Assembly (NCBI RefSeq): GCF_000970855.1
Contig: NZ_KQ034046.1
Span: 396,942-460,941 of the forward strand
Length of the DNA stretch: 64,000 nucleotides
Direction: 5' to 3'
Source of the DNA: Lactobacillus helsingborgensis
GTDB lineage: Bacteria; Bacillota; Bacilli; Lactobacillales; Lactobacillaceae
Part shown: positions 50,282 through 59,594 of the stretch, piece by piece
Position numbering within the stretch: the stretch's first letter is position 1
Layout of the letters: each line of letters begins with the position of its first letter
Notes under the pieces: model-generated
What the model saw: only the letters and a program-made list of their open reading frames with translations
What the model was told of the DNA's origin: nothing
The model's database searches: none
Position numbers and translations under genes: made by a program

Positions 50282-52636
50282 ATGAATGATAAAATATTAA
50301 AAACTTTAGAATTTGCAAAAATTACTGAGCAATTAAAGCAGCTGGCTATAACCAGACCAGCGAAAATGAAAGCAATAAATCTTGTTCCTAGTAGTGATTT
50401 TGCTCAAGTTGAACTGGCATTAAAGCAGACACTCGCAGGTGCAGATATATTGCGGATTAAGGGGCAATTACCTTTAACAGATTTTACTGATGTCAGACCT
50501 AGTACTAAGCGCTTACGGATTAAAGCAAACCTAAATGCTAAAGAATTAGGTAATTTATTATTGGTTTTAGCATTGGCAAATGAAATTAACGAATTCTTTA
50601 CTAATACTGATGAAGAAAAATTAGATTTAACGGTAATCAGTCCAATATTAGCACAACTAGAAGTACCGCAGTCTTTATATGCCACGCTTAACCGTTCACT
50701 TGATTTTGATGGAGAAGTGCTTGACGCTGCATCAAGTGAGTTGTCTCATTTGCGTCATGAACTAAAAAGTAACGATGCAGAAATCAAAGACAAAATGGAT
50801 GGCTACATCAAGGGCAGCAGTAGCAAATATTTATCTGAACAGATTGTGACTATTAGGGATGAACGCTATGTTATTCCGGTTAAGCAAGAGTATCGTAATA
50901 AATTTGGCGGCGTTGTCCATGACCAAAGTGCCAGTGGACAAACATTATTTATTGAGCCCAGTGCTGTTTTAAACCTTAATAACCGCCAGCAAAATCTCTT
51001 GGCAAAAGAAAGAAGAGAAATTAATCGTATACTGCATCATTTATCTGATCTGGCTCGCGTTGAAGTTGATAATGTTGATAATATTGCTGCCGGCTTAGTT
51101 AAATTAGATTTTATTCAGGCTAAAGCAAGATTGGCTCAAAGTATGAGAGCAACTGAACCAAGACTAACTCGTGATCAATCTTTGTCGTTTTTGCAGGCGC
51201 GACACCCCTTGATCAACCCCAAAACAGTGGTAGCAAATGACATTCGCTTAGGCGAAGATTTTGATACTATTTTAATCACGGGGCCTAATACTGGCGGTAA
51301 GACTATTACCTTAAAGACGGTTGGTATTTTGCAATTAATGGCACAGTCTGGTCTTTTCATTCCGGCTGCAGAAGGCAGTAAAGCAGGTATTTTTAAGGAT
51401 ATTTGTGCTGATATTGGGGATGAACAATCTATTGAGCAGTCATTAAGTACTTTTTCTTCACACATTAACGGTATTGTTAAAATTATGAAAAAAGTAGACG
51501 CCGAAACACTGGTTTTAATAGATGAAATCGGTGCTGGAACAGATCCAGAAGAAGGTGCAAGCCTTGCAATCAGTATTTTAGATTTTTTGCGCCAGCGAAA
51601 AGCCAAGATTATCGTTACCACGCACTATCCTGAACTTAAATTATATGGTTATAACCGTGAAAGAACGACCAACGCATCAATGGAATTTGACCTAAAAACT
51701 TTGTCTCCAACCTACCGTTTACAGATTGGTATTCCTGGTCACAGTAATGCTTTTGCAATTGCACGTAGACTTGGTATGCGTGAAGATGTTGTTAAAAAAG
51801 CTCAAGGGCTAATGAGTGACCAAAATGTCGACATTAACCAGATGATTACTGAATTAACCAAACAAACCAAAGCGGCAACGGATGCGCATAACCATTTAGC
51901 AACCAGCCTTGATCGGGCGCAAAAGCTGGAATTAAAACTTGAGCAGGCGCTTGATTGGTATAATCAACGTGTACAAAAGCAGTTGGAATTTGCGCAGGAA
52001 AGGGCTAACGAAGTAGTAGCCAAAAGTCGCAAAAAAGCTGATAAAATTATAGCGCAGCTTGAACAGCAAAAGGGAAATGTGAAGCAAAACGAGATAATTG
52101 CAGCCAAAGGTGAATTTAATCAGCTTGAACGGCAAAACGAAAACCTGGCCCATAATCGGGTGTTACAACGTGAAAAAAGACGGCATCATGTTAACGTGGG
52201 TGATCAAGTAAAGGTCTTGTCTTACGGACAGACTGGCACGATTACCAAAAAATTAGCTGAACATGAATATGAAGTGCAGATGGGGATCATCAAGGTTAAA
52301 GTTAGTGATCGTGATATTGAAAAGATTGGCCCCCAGCAAAAGTCACAATCTAAACCAAAGGTGCGCGCTGTTAGCGCCAGCAGGCGCAGCAATATTAGAA
52401 GCGAGCTTGACTTGCGCGGTCAGCGTTATGATGAAGCAATGACCAACTTAGACCGCTACATTGATTCAGCCTTATTGTCTGGACTAGATGTTGTGACAAT
52501 TATTCATGGTATTGGCACAGGGGCCATTAGAAAAGGTGTCTGGCAATATTTAAAGACAAGTAAACACGTTAAGAGCTACAATTATGCCCCGGCAAATGAA
52601 GGTGGCAATGGTGCAACCATAGTTCATTTGCAGTAA
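50282..52636 (+). CDS. mutS2: MutS2, DNA/ribosome rescue ATPase
   Basis: A 784-aa MutS-family ATPase: core/lever domains, Walker A GPNTGGKTIT (about 335), Walker B LVLIDEIGAGTDP, a long coiled coil (about 510-625), and a C-terminal Smr nuclease domain with LDLRGQRYDEA and HGIGTGAIRKGV. Suppresses recombination and, in Bacillus, splits collided ribosomes. The ribosome binding site is poor (AGAGAACTA). Confidence 0.94.
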   Translation: MNDKILKTLEFAKITEQLKQLAITRPAKMKAINLVPSSDFAQVELALKQTLAGADILRIKGQLPLTDFTDVRPSTKRLRIKANLNAKELGNLLLVLALANEINEFFTNTDEEKLDLTVISPILAQLEVPQSLYATLNRSLDFDGEVLDAASSELSHLRHELKSNDAEIKDKMDGYIKGSSSKYLSEQIVTIRDERYVIPVKQEYRNKFGGVVHDQSASGQTLFIEPSAVLNLNNRQQNLLAKERREINRILHHLSDLARVEVDNVDNIAAGLVKLDFIQAKARLAQSMRATEPRLTRDQSLSFLQARHPLINPKTVVANDIRLGEDFDTILITGPNTGGKTITLKTVGILQLMAQSGLFIPAAEGSKAGIFKDICADIGDEQSIEQSLSTFSSHINGIVKIMKKVDAETLVLIDEIGAGTDPEEGASLAISILDFLRQRKAKIIVTTHYPELKLYGYNRERTTNASMEFDLKTLSPTYRLQIGIPGHSNAFAIARRLGMREDVVKKAQGLMSDQNVDINQMITELTKQTKAATDAHNHLATSLDRAQKLELKLEQALDWYNQRVQKQLEFAQERANEVVAKSRKKADKIIAQLEQQKGNVKQNEIIAAKGEFNQLERQNENLAHNRVLQREKRRHHVNVGDQVKVLSYGQTGTITKKLAEHEYEVQMGIIKVKVSDRDIEKIGPQQKSQSKPKVRAVSASRRSNIRSELDLRGQRYDEAMTNLDRYIDSALLSGLDVVTIIHGIGTGAIRKGVWQYLKTSKHVKSYNYAPANEGGNGATIVHLQ

Positions 52637-52721
52637 ATTGCTTTACTTGTAAAAAGTAAGTCTACTTGCTATAATGAAAATATCAATAGATAAAAATATT
52701 TTCCTTAAAGGAGGTTTTTTC

Positions 52722-53033
52722 ATGGTTGATGAACTTACAGATCAGAACTTTGAAGAAGAAACAAAAGACGGTGTCGTTTTAACAGACTTTTGGGCAACTT
52801 GGTGTGGTCCATGTAAAATGCAATCACCAGTAGTTGATGAATTAGCTGAGGAGCGCCAAGACGTCAAGTTTACTAAGATGGATGTTGACCAAAATAAAGA
52901 AGTACCTAGTTCTTTAGGGGTCATGGCTATTCCTACTTTATTGATCAAGAAGAATGGTGAAATTGTTGACCGTATTACCGGTTATACCCCTAAGGCAAAA
53001 CTTAGTCAGATTTTAGATCAATATACTAAATAA
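52722..53033 (+). CDS. trxA: Thioredoxin
   Basis: A 103-aa disulfide reductase with the WC28GPC31 active site and the cis-Pro in VMAIPTLLI. AAAGGAGG lies before ATG 52722. Follows mutS2 as in many lactobacilli. Confidence 0.95.
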   Translation: MVDELTDQNFEEETKDGVVLTDFWATWCGPCKMQSPVVDELAEERQDVKFTKMDVDQNKEVPSSLGVMAIPTLLIKKNGEIVDRITGYTPKAKLSQILDQYTK

Positions 53034-53062
53034 AAAATTCCTGCAAATGCAGGAATTTTTTT
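53033..53062. terminator. Bidirectional terminator, trxA / mscL
   Basis: AAAATTCCTGCA-AA-TGCAGGAATTTT, T-run both ways; it slightly overlaps the mscL stop. Confidence 0.88.
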
Positions 53063-53432
53063 AATTGCTTTTTTCTTTTAATAAGTCGCGGATTTCTTTA
53101 AGGTAATCTTCTGCAGACGGACCAGCTGGTTGTTTTTGGTCATTATGCCTCATTACTTTATTGACAGCTTTGACTAGCAAAAAGACAATAAAAGCAATAA
53201 TTATAAAGTTAATGACTGTATTGATAAATTCACCATACCTAAAGGTGGCTCCACCTGCTTTAAATACCAAGTTGGAGAGATCTATTTTTCCGATAAATAA
53301 ACCTAAAAGTGGATTGATCAAATTGTTTACCAATGAATTAACAATGTTGGTAAAAGCACCACCAATAATTACACCAACGGCTAAATCAATAACATTGCCA
53401 CGTTCAATAAATTCTTTAAATTCTCTTAGCAT
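53061..53432 (-). CDS. mscL: Large-conductance mechanosensitive channel
   Basis: A 123-aa membrane protein, pentameric in the family; opens under hypo-osmotic shock. The N-terminus LREFKEFIERGNVIDLAVGV with GGAFTNIVNSLV is diagnostic; second helix at about 70-95. GGAGG site before ATG. Confidence 0.94.
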   Translation of the reverse strand: MLREFKEFIERGNVIDLAVGVIIGGAFTNIVNSLVNNLINPLLGLFIGKIDLSNLVFKAGGATFRYGEFINTVINFIIIAFIVFLLVKAVNKVMRHNDQKQPAGPSAEDYLKEIRDLLKEKSN

Positions 53433-53505
53433 CTTATTTCCTCCATTCCTACTTTAATAATATTGCAAAAATGGTAAAAAACTAAATTATTTGTTTTTTG
53501 AGAAT

Positions 53506-53910
53506 TTAATCAAATTTTGCCAGCAATTTTACTTCTTTTTTGCGGTCATCTATTTTTATTTCACATTCGGTTGTGCGACCGGTTTCCTTTTGGATTGCTT
53601 CGGCAACTATTCCAGCTTCTAAGGAAAACTCCTGACTGCCACTATTAATGCGGTCCGTGACGCTTTGACCTGTTAATTTAAAAACTTCTTCATTGCGATG
53701 GGTTTTGGTCTTTTCCAATAAGCCAAATTCGGCAGTATTAAAAAAGCTAACCACATCTTCAAATGACAATAAGTCATATTTTCGGGCAATACGCTTGCCA
53801 CCCCAATAAAGAATAGCATCATTATCTGTGCCTAAAATAGTAGGTAATAAGAAGTCGCGGTATAGTTGATTAACAAAATATACGTGTTCATGTTGGTTAT
53901 TGTCTTGCAT
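53506..53910 (-). CDS. YslB/DUF2507 family protein
   Basis: A 134-aa soluble protein. LYRDFLLPTILGTDNDAILY and WGGKRIARKY are typical of DUF2507 (a V4R-like fold); no known function, although the gene is often next to murI in Firmicutes, as here. The start is given at 53910; the alternative ATG at 53922 overlaps the only purine-rich sequence (AAAGGGATG). Confidence 0.82.
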   Translation of the reverse strand: MQDNNQHEHVYFVNQLYRDFLLPTILGTDNDAILYWGGKRIARKYDLLSFEDVVSFFNTAEFGLLEKTKTHRNEEVFKLTGQSVTDRINSGSQEFSLEAGIVAEAIQKETGRTTECEIKIDDRKKEVKLLAKFD

Positions 53911-53990
53911 AAAGAAATTCATCCCTTTTATTTTCTTTTATTTTACCGTAAAATTGATTGAAGTATAAATTATTTAGGGAGACTTTTATT

Positions 53991-54779
53991 ATGGATAATC
54001 GACCAATTGGCTTGCTGGATTCTGGTGTTGGCGGGTTGACAGTAGTTAAAAAAATTATTGCCAAGATGCCTCATGAATCGACTGTTTTTATTGGTGATAA
54101 TGCCCATATTCCTTATGGGGACAAGACAAAAGAAGAAATAATTGCCCTAACGACCCAAAGTGTTAAGTTTTTATTAAGTAAAAACGTGAAGTTAATTATA
54201 TTTGCATGTAATACAGCGACTGCTGTGGCCATGAACTTTATTCAAAAGGAAATTGAGCCCCAAATAATCGGCGTAATCCAGTCGGGTGCGCTGGCAGCAG
54301 CAAATACTACCAAAAATAAAAAGGTTGCTGTAGTGGCTACAAAAATGACAGTTGGTTCACATGCTTACCAAAAGGAAATTCAAACACGTGATCCGCAAAT
54401 AGAGACTATTGAACTAGCTGCTCCTAAAATTGTGCCTTTAATTGAAGCTGATGCGGGCCACAAAGCCTATATGACCGAGCTTAAAAAGACTTTGGCACCG
54501 ATTAGTAATTTGGACTTTGATACCTTAATCTTGGGTTGTACTCATTACCCAATTATTCAAAAAGAATTTGCTCAGTGCTTGAAACCTGATGTTCAAATAA
54601 TTGATCCGGCAGACCAAGTTGCTCAGTATACGTATAACGTTATGAAAAGAGACCAGCTGTTCTCTACTAACATAGCTGAAGGTAAACACGAATACTTTAC
54701 AACGGGAAATGTGGCACTGTTTGACGAACTTGGCCGTTTGGTATTGAATGACCAGCAGTTTCAGGCTCAGCAACTTTAG
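53991..54779 (+). CDS. murI: Glutamate racemase
   Basis: Makes D-glutamate for peptidoglycan. 262 aa with both catalytic cysteines: C73 in FACNTATA and C183 in LGCTHYP; IGLLDSGVGGLTV at the N-terminus. Start 53991 after GGGAG. Co-transcribed with the xtp gene 16 bp on. Confidence 0.95.
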   Translation: MDNRPIGLLDSGVGGLTVVKKIIAKMPHESTVFIGDNAHIPYGDKTKEEIIALTTQSVKFLLSKNVKLIIFACNTATAVAMNFIQKEIEPQIIGVIQSGALAAANTTKNKKVAVVATKMTVGSHAYQKEIQTRDPQIETIELAAPKIVPLIEADAGHKAYMTELKKTLAPISNLDFDTLILGCTHYPIIQKEFAQCLKPDVQIIDPADQVAQYTYNVMKRDQLFSTNIAEGKHEYFTTGNVALFDELGRLVLNDQQFQAQQL

Positions 54780-54795
54780 AGAAAGGATCTAAATA

Positions 54796-55410
54796 ATGGA
54801 AATCTTATTTGCGACTACTAACAAGGGAAAAGCAACAGAACTGCGTGCAGCTTTTAAGAATGCTGGTATTACTGCCACAATTAAAACTAATGCTGATTTG
54901 GATAGACCACCAGTGGTGGAAGAATACGGCACCACTTTTGAGCAAAATGCCAAATTAAAGGCGCACGAATTAGCGGATTATAGTCAAATGCTGACGATAG
55001 CTGATGATTCCGGTTTGATGGTTGATGCGCTTGATGGTGCTCCTGGAGTTCATTCTGCCCGCTATGCAGGAATTGAACATAATGATCATAAGAATAATGC
55101 TAAACTACTGGCAGAGCTTGGCGGTGTGCCGTTAAAACAGCGGACTGCCAAATTTAATACCACAATTGTCGCATCAAAACCGGGTCATTTTGACCAAGAT
55201 TTGGTTGTTTCAGGTCAATGTGCTGGTTTGATTTTACCAGCTCCACAAGGTGAAGATGGTTTTGGCTATGATCCACTATTCTTTGTGCCTGAAAAGCAAA
55301 AAACTTTTGCGGAAATGACGACAGCTGAAAAAAACAGTTTATCCCATCGCGGTAGAGCAATTTCCCAATTGCTGCAAAAATTACCTGCTTGGCTTGAACA
55401 ATTTGAATAA
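54796..55410 (+). CDS. rdgB: XTP/dITP pyrophosphatase (RdgB/HAM1)
   Basis: Cleans deaminated purine nucleotides from the pool. 204 aa: FATTNKGKATEL, ADDSGLMVDALDGAPGVHSARYAG and GYDPLFFVPE, SHRGRA near the end. AAAGGATC site; operon with murI. Confidence 0.94.
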   Translation: MEILFATTNKGKATELRAAFKNAGITATIKTNADLDRPPVVEEYGTTFEQNAKLKAHELADYSQMLTIADDSGLMVDALDGAPGVHSARYAGIEHNDHKNNAKLLAELGGVPLKQRTAKFNTTIVASKPGHFDQDLVVSGQCAGLILPAPQGEDGFGYDPLFFVPEKQKTFAEMTTAEKNSLSHRGRAISQLLQKLPAWLEQFE

Positions 55411-55414
55411 AACA

Positions 55415-55443
55415 AAAACTGATAAATTTTTTATCAGTTTTTT
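55415..55443. terminator. Terminator, rdgB / mscS
   Basis: AAAAACTGATAAA / TTTATCAGTTTTT with T-run, between convergent genes. Confidence 0.85.
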
Positions 55444-55446
55444 ATT

Positions 55447-56262
55447 TTATTCTGCCAGGTGAATTTGATTTTTTTGCAAGATTTTCAAATATTGTGTTAA
55501 GTATTCATCTTGTACTTCTTTTTCGTGACCGGGTTTAACTTGAAAGTGGACAACATAGTTGACTGTTTGCGCCGTTTGCGCTGTAATGCCCACTATTTTA
55601 GGCTCCTGGACTAAAACTTTAATATTGGTACTCAATTCATTATTTATTTGATTAATTAAATCATGAACTTGGGCAAAATCGTTATTGGCCTTAAGCTGAA
55701 TATTAATATCCAGTCCAATACCACCATGAGCCAAATTTTGTACAATAGAAATATTGCGGTTGGGGATATAAATGATAGAACCGTCTGAACCTTTAAGTCT
55801 GGTAGTTCTTAAGCCCAACTGAACTACTACCCCGGTTTGATCATTAATTGAGACGATGTCACCAACGTCGAATTGATCTTCGCTTAAGATGAAGAAGCCG
55901 TTGACTAGGTCACTCACAAATCCTTGAGCTCCCATGCCTAAAGCTAAAGAAAAAATACCAGCACTGGCAAGCAGTGTGCCAATGGGAATGCCCAAAATTG
56001 ATAAGACTGCAAATAAATAAAAGAAAATCACAGTGTATTCAAAAATACTGTTAATTAATGCAGTAACTGTTTGTGTTCTCTTGTTTTGTTTTCTTTTACT
56101 ATGCTTTAAATAATGATTGATGATTTTTTTACCAATGCGGTCAATTATGTAAAAGACCAACGTTGAAATGGCTAATTGCCAAAGTATTGTTAGTGCTTGT
56201 TCACCCAATCTGTCCCAATTGAATTTTAAAACACGTTTGTTTATTTGAAATATTTTATTCAT
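55447..56262 (-). CDS. mscS: Small-conductance mechanosensitive channel (MscS family)
   Basis: A 271-aa membrane protein. Three helices, with the pore-lining TM3 GTLLASAGIFSLALGMGAQG and following LVNGFFILSEDQFDVGDIV, are diagnostic; the C-terminal vestibule follows. Start at 56262 after GGAAGG; upstream in-frame ATGs lack a site. Confidence 0.92.
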   Translation of the reverse strand: MNKIFQINKRVLKFNWDRLGEQALTILWQLAISTLVFYIIDRIGKKIINHYLKHSKRKQNKRTQTVTALINSIFEYTVIFFYLFAVLSILGIPIGTLLASAGIFSLALGMGAQGFVSDLVNGFFILSEDQFDVGDIVSINDQTGVVVQLGLRTTRLKGSDGSIIYIPNRNISIVQNLAHGGIGLDINIQLKANNDFAQVHDLINQINNELSTNIKVLVQEPKIVGITAQTAQTVNYVVHFQVKPGHEKEVQDEYLTQYLKILQKNQIHLAE

Positions 56263-56373
56263 AATAATTGCCTTCCGTATATGCATATTAACTATAACAA
56301 AATATGACATATAGATTGAGATTGAAGCATTTTCATGCTAGACTTTTTTTAGGTATAGAATTGGAGGTAAAAG

Positions 56374-56799
56374 ATGGGATTATCTTATGGTGCATTAGCG
56401 GGACTAATAGCTGCCATTGCATTTTTAATTTTAGTACTTTTCACAATTCCAGTGCTTATACGTGCCGCGAAAGCGACTAGAGAAGCAGAAAAAACGATCC
56501 AGAGTGCTAACGAGTCAATTCAACAGGTTACTGGGGATGTTAATGATTTACTTCATCAGACTAGTGATTTGCTTGATAAAACTAATGTCTTGCTAGCAGA
56601 TGTTAATGTTAAAATGAAAACTATTGATCCTGTTGTGCAGGCAGCAGCTGATTTAGGCGAAAGCGTTTCAGATGTCAACACATCTACCAGAAAGATGGCA
56701 AAGCGTTTCAATAATTTTCATTGGAAACGTAACGGGTTGATGTCATCTGCTTTAGCATCAGTGTTTGCACGGCATAAGCGGCGTAAAGGTGAAGATTAA
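56374..56799 (+). CDS. DUF948 membrane-anchored protein
   Basis: A 141-aa protein: one N-terminal membrane helix (LAGLIAAIAFLILVLFTIPVL), then a long amphipathic coiled coil (about 33-95) and a basic tail. Typical DUF948 companion of YtxH proteins, thought to sit in the general-stress or envelope group. TGGAGG site, operon with the next gene. Confidence 0.85.
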   Translation: MGLSYGALAGLIAAIAFLILVLFTIPVLIRAAKATREAEKTIQSANESIQQVTGDVNDLLHQTSDLLDKTNVLLADVNVKMKTIDPVVQAAADLGESVSDVNTSTRKMAKRFNNFHWKRNGLMSSALASVFARHKRRKGED

Positions 56800-56817
56800 G
56801 TAAAAGGAGTTACTTTT

Positions 56818-57213
56818 ATGAAAAAGTTTGCAAGTTTTGTTTTGGGAACAATTGTCGGAAGTGCGGCAGGATTTCTTGCCGGTTCATTTTTAGTTAGTGA
56901 TGACCAAATTGATGAATTAAAGAAAAAAGTTAAGAACAATGAAACCGTTCAAGACTTAAAGAAAAAATATGATAATGGTACTGAAGTTGTGAAAAACCAA
57001 CTGGCTTCATTCCCTAAGAATGTTGAGGATGATTCAGAATTAAAGGATTTTGATGATATCGTCATTGATAATTCGAAAGATGAAGATTTAAAGAATAAAG
57101 ATGTAGCAGAAGACTTACATCATGCTGAAGCTCCAGATAATTTAAATCATCCCGAACCTCCAAAGTCTGAAAGACCAGAGGATGCACCAGCAGATCCATT
57201 TGACAGACCGTAA
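56818..57213 (+). CDS. YtxH-like membrane protein
   Basis: A 131-aa protein with the YtxH start FASFVLGTIVGSAAGFLAGS (Gly-zipper helix), a Lys/Glu helix and a very acidic Pro/Asp/Glu tail. AAAGGAG site. Associated with stress response in Bacillus relatives; molecular role unknown. Confidence 0.82.
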   Translation: MKKFASFVLGTIVGSAAGFLAGSFLVSDDQIDELKKKVKNNETVQDLKKKYDNGTEVVKNQLASFPKNVEDDSELKDFDDIVIDNSKDEDLKNKDVAEDLHHAEAPDNLNHPEPPKSERPEDAPADPFDRP

Positions 57214-57226
57214 GTAATTATTTATA

Positions 57227-57272
57227 AAAATGGCACTAGCAGATTAATATTTCTGTTAGTGCCATTTTTTCG
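57227..57272. terminator. Terminator, ytxH-like / pepQ
   Basis: AAAATGGCACTA-CAGA / TCTG-TAGTGCCATTTT stem of about 16 bp with one mismatch and T-run. Confidence 0.88.
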
Positions 57273-57288
57273 TAACAAAATTGCTGTT

Positions 57289-58389
57289 TTACAAAGGCAG
57301 AATCTTTAGTTCTTTACTGGTATGAGTAAATGGTTCATAGCCGTTTTTAGTTACAACACCACAATCTTCGATTCTAACACCTGCTACATTTGGAATATAA
57401 ATTCCTGGTTCGATTGAGAAACACATGCCCTCCTCAATAATTAAATCGTTGCCTTGAACGATTGACGGGTATTCATGCACTTCTTTGCCAATTCCGTGAC
57501 CCAGACGGTGAATAAAGTACTCACCATAACCAGCTTTAGTAATAATGTCACGTGCAACACTGTCAAGCTCTGAAGCAGTCATTCCTGGCCTAACAGCTTC
57601 AATTGCAGCTTGTTGGGCTTCGCGATCAATTTCATAGATTTCCTTTTCTTTGGCTGATGGTTCACCATAGGCAACTGTTCTACTGGAATCAGAAGCATAA
57701 CCGTTATGCATAGTGCCCAGATCGAACAATACCAGTTCGTTAGGCTTAACTTTGTTCATAGTAGGACCTAAATGAGGATTAGCAGCGTTTGCCCCGGCTT
57801 GCACAATTGTTTCAAAACTTTCGTGCATAACTCCTTTTTGAACCTTAAGTTGGTACTCAATTTGTCCAGCGATGTATCTTTCAGTTACACCGTTTTTAAT
57901 CGCATCAAAACCAATTTGAAATGCAAAGTCGGCTTCACGTCCAGCAGCTTGTAATTGCTTTATTTCTTCTGGAGTTTTGTAGAGACGAATTTTTGCAACA
58001 AAATTAGAAACGTCACCGTCAAAATTAGCATCAGGAAATTGTGCGTGAATGAGTTGATAATGAGAAACAGACAAATTGTTTTTCTCAAGAGCCCATTTTT
58101 GGTAGTCCTTAGTTCTGCCTTTTACCTTGTCAGCGATAATCTCCCAGGGATTTTCTGAATCAAGATAGCCGTACACATCGCCATTCCAGGCTGAATTTTT
58201 GGCTTCTTCAACGTTTAATGCAGGAACAAAAACGAAAGGATCTTGATCTTTGAACGCTAAAAGAGCGAAAATCCGCTCATGTGGTTCCATGTCATATCCG
58301 GTAAAGTAAGCAATTGTAGTTGGATTAGAGATATAGGCAACATCGTTATCGGAACTTTGCAGCCATTCTTGTAATTTGGTTAAATTCAT
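57289..58389 (-). CDS. pepQ: Xaa-Pro dipeptidase (prolidase)
   Basis: Cuts X-Pro dipeptides; 366-aa M24 metallopeptidase. Metal ligands appear in [41 protein letters not shown] and VRIEDCGVV. It is divergent from ccpA, an arrangement conserved in Lactobacillus, and shares the intergenic cre box, so CcpA may control it too. Confidence 0.95.
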   Translation of the reverse strand: MNLTKLQEWLQSSDNDVAYISNPTTIAYFTGYDMEPHERIFALLAFKDQDPFVFVPALNVEEAKNSAWNGDVYGYLDSENPWEIIADKVKGRTKDYQKWALEKNNLSVSHYQLIHAQFPDANFDGDVSNFVAKIRLYKTPEEIKQLQAAGREADFAFQIGFDAIKNGVTERYIAGQIEYQLKVQKGVMHESFETIVQAGANAANPHLGPTMNKVKPNELVLFDLGTMHNGYASDSSRTVAYGEPSAKEKEIYEIDREAQQAAIEAVRPGMTASELDSVARDIITKAGYGEYFIHRLGHGIGKEVHEYPSIVQGNDLIIEEGMCFSIEPGIYIPNVAGVRIEDCGVVTKNGYEPFTHTSKELKILPL

Positions 58390-58466
58390 AGCTTCTTCCT
58401 TCTATTCAAAATGTATAGTTAATGCAAGTATATCATGTTCTTGTCTTGAAAAAATGAAAGAATAGC

Positions 58467-58480
58467 TGTAAACGTTTGCA
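58467..58480. promoter_or_regulatory. cre box between pepQ and ccpA
   Basis: TGTAAACGTTTGCA matches the cre consensus TGWAARCGYTWNCW at all 14 positions. It lies between divergent pepQ and ccpA, upstream of a -10 (TATACT, near 58507) of ccpA, fitting ccpA autoregulation and control of pepQ. Confidence 0.9.
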
Positions 58481-58540
58481 CTTTTTGAAAAATCATGATA
58501 AATTTTATACTAGTAATTGTAAAATGGGGGAACAAAAAGA

Positions 58541-59542
58541 ATGCGTAAACAAGAAATTACAATTTATGATGTTGCTCGTGAGGCTAAAGTCTCAATGGCC
58601 ACAGTTTCACGAGTGGTTAATGGCAATACTAACGTGCGTAAAGACACACGTGAGCGGGTGATGAAAGTAATTAATAGGCTGCATTACCAACCAAATGCTG
58701 TGGCACAGGGTCTGGCATCTAAAAGAACAACCACAGTGGGGTTAATTGTACCTGATTTGACCAATCTTTATTTTGCCGAATTGTCAAAAGGTATTGATGA
58801 TATAGCTCTGTTATACAAATATAATATTATTATTACCAGTATTGAAAATCGCTTAATGAGAGAAGATCAGGCAATTCAAGGTTTACTTAATAAACAAGTA
58901 GATGGTGTAATTTACATGTCTGATAGTTTGCCTGAGGAAGCAGTTACTGCATTTAAACGGACTGATACTCCGGTTGTTTTGGCTGGAACCAAAGACAGTC
59001 ATAGTGAATTTCCATCAGTTGCCATAGATTACAAAAAAGCAGATACAGAAGCTCTGAACCTGCTTTATAATGACGGTAGGAAGAACTTGGCGCTAGTTAT
59101 AGGCAACCCAGACACGGTAGTCAATGCCCAAGAAAGAATACCTGCTTATAAAAAGTTCATGAAAGATCATAATTTGGGCGAAGGTCATATTTATTCTAAT
59201 ATTAAGGATCACTCTGATGGCTATAATTTATTGTCACAATTAGAACAAGATGGCATTGACGGTGTGATCGTAACACGTGATGTTGCTGCGGTAGGCTTAC
59301 TCAATTCTGCTATTGACGCCGGTAAAAAAGTACCTGCTGACCTAGAAATAATTACAGCAAGTGCTACACAAATTGCTTCGGTTGTACGTCCGGCATTAAC
59401 AGCTGTTCGTCAGCCACTTTATGATATTGGTGCAGTTGCTATGAGAATGTTAACTAAACTCATGAATAATGAAGAAGTACCGGAAAAACAAATAGAATTG
59501 CCTTATGAAATATTGAAAAAACAGAGTACTACAAATGAATAG
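58541..59542 (+). CDS. ccpA: Catabolite control protein A
   Basis: LacI-family global regulator of carbon catabolite control, acting with Ser46-phosphorylated HPr. 333 aa: HTH ITIYDVAREAKVSMATVSRV, hinge NAVAQGLASKRTTTVGLIVP, and periplasmic-binding-like core. The neighbour pepQ and perfect cre box confirm it. Start with GGGGGAAC about 11 bp upstream. Confidence 0.95.
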   Translation: MRKQEITIYDVAREAKVSMATVSRVVNGNTNVRKDTRERVMKVINRLHYQPNAVAQGLASKRTTTVGLIVPDLTNLYFAELSKGIDDIALLYKYNIIITSIENRLMREDQAIQGLLNKQVDGVIYMSDSLPEEAVTAFKRTDTPVVLAGTKDSHSEFPSVAIDYKKADTEALNLLYNDGRKNLALVIGNPDTVVNAQERIPAYKKFMKDHNLGEGHIYSNIKDHSDGYNLLSQLEQDGIDGVIVTRDVAAVGLLNSAIDAGKKVPADLEIITASATQIASVVRPALTAVRQPLYDIGAVAMRMLTKLMNNEEVPEKQIELPYEILKKQSTTNE

Positions 59543-59558
59543 AATAATTTAGTCACAT

Positions 59559-59594
59559 AAAAAGTGCCGCATGTTAGCCATGCAGCACTTTTTT
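59559..59594. terminator. Bidirectional terminator, ccpA / secreted GDPD
   Basis: AAAAGTGC-GCATG / CATGC-GCACTTTT with one mismatch and T-run. Its right arm encodes the last codons of the convergent GDPD gene. Confidence 0.85.
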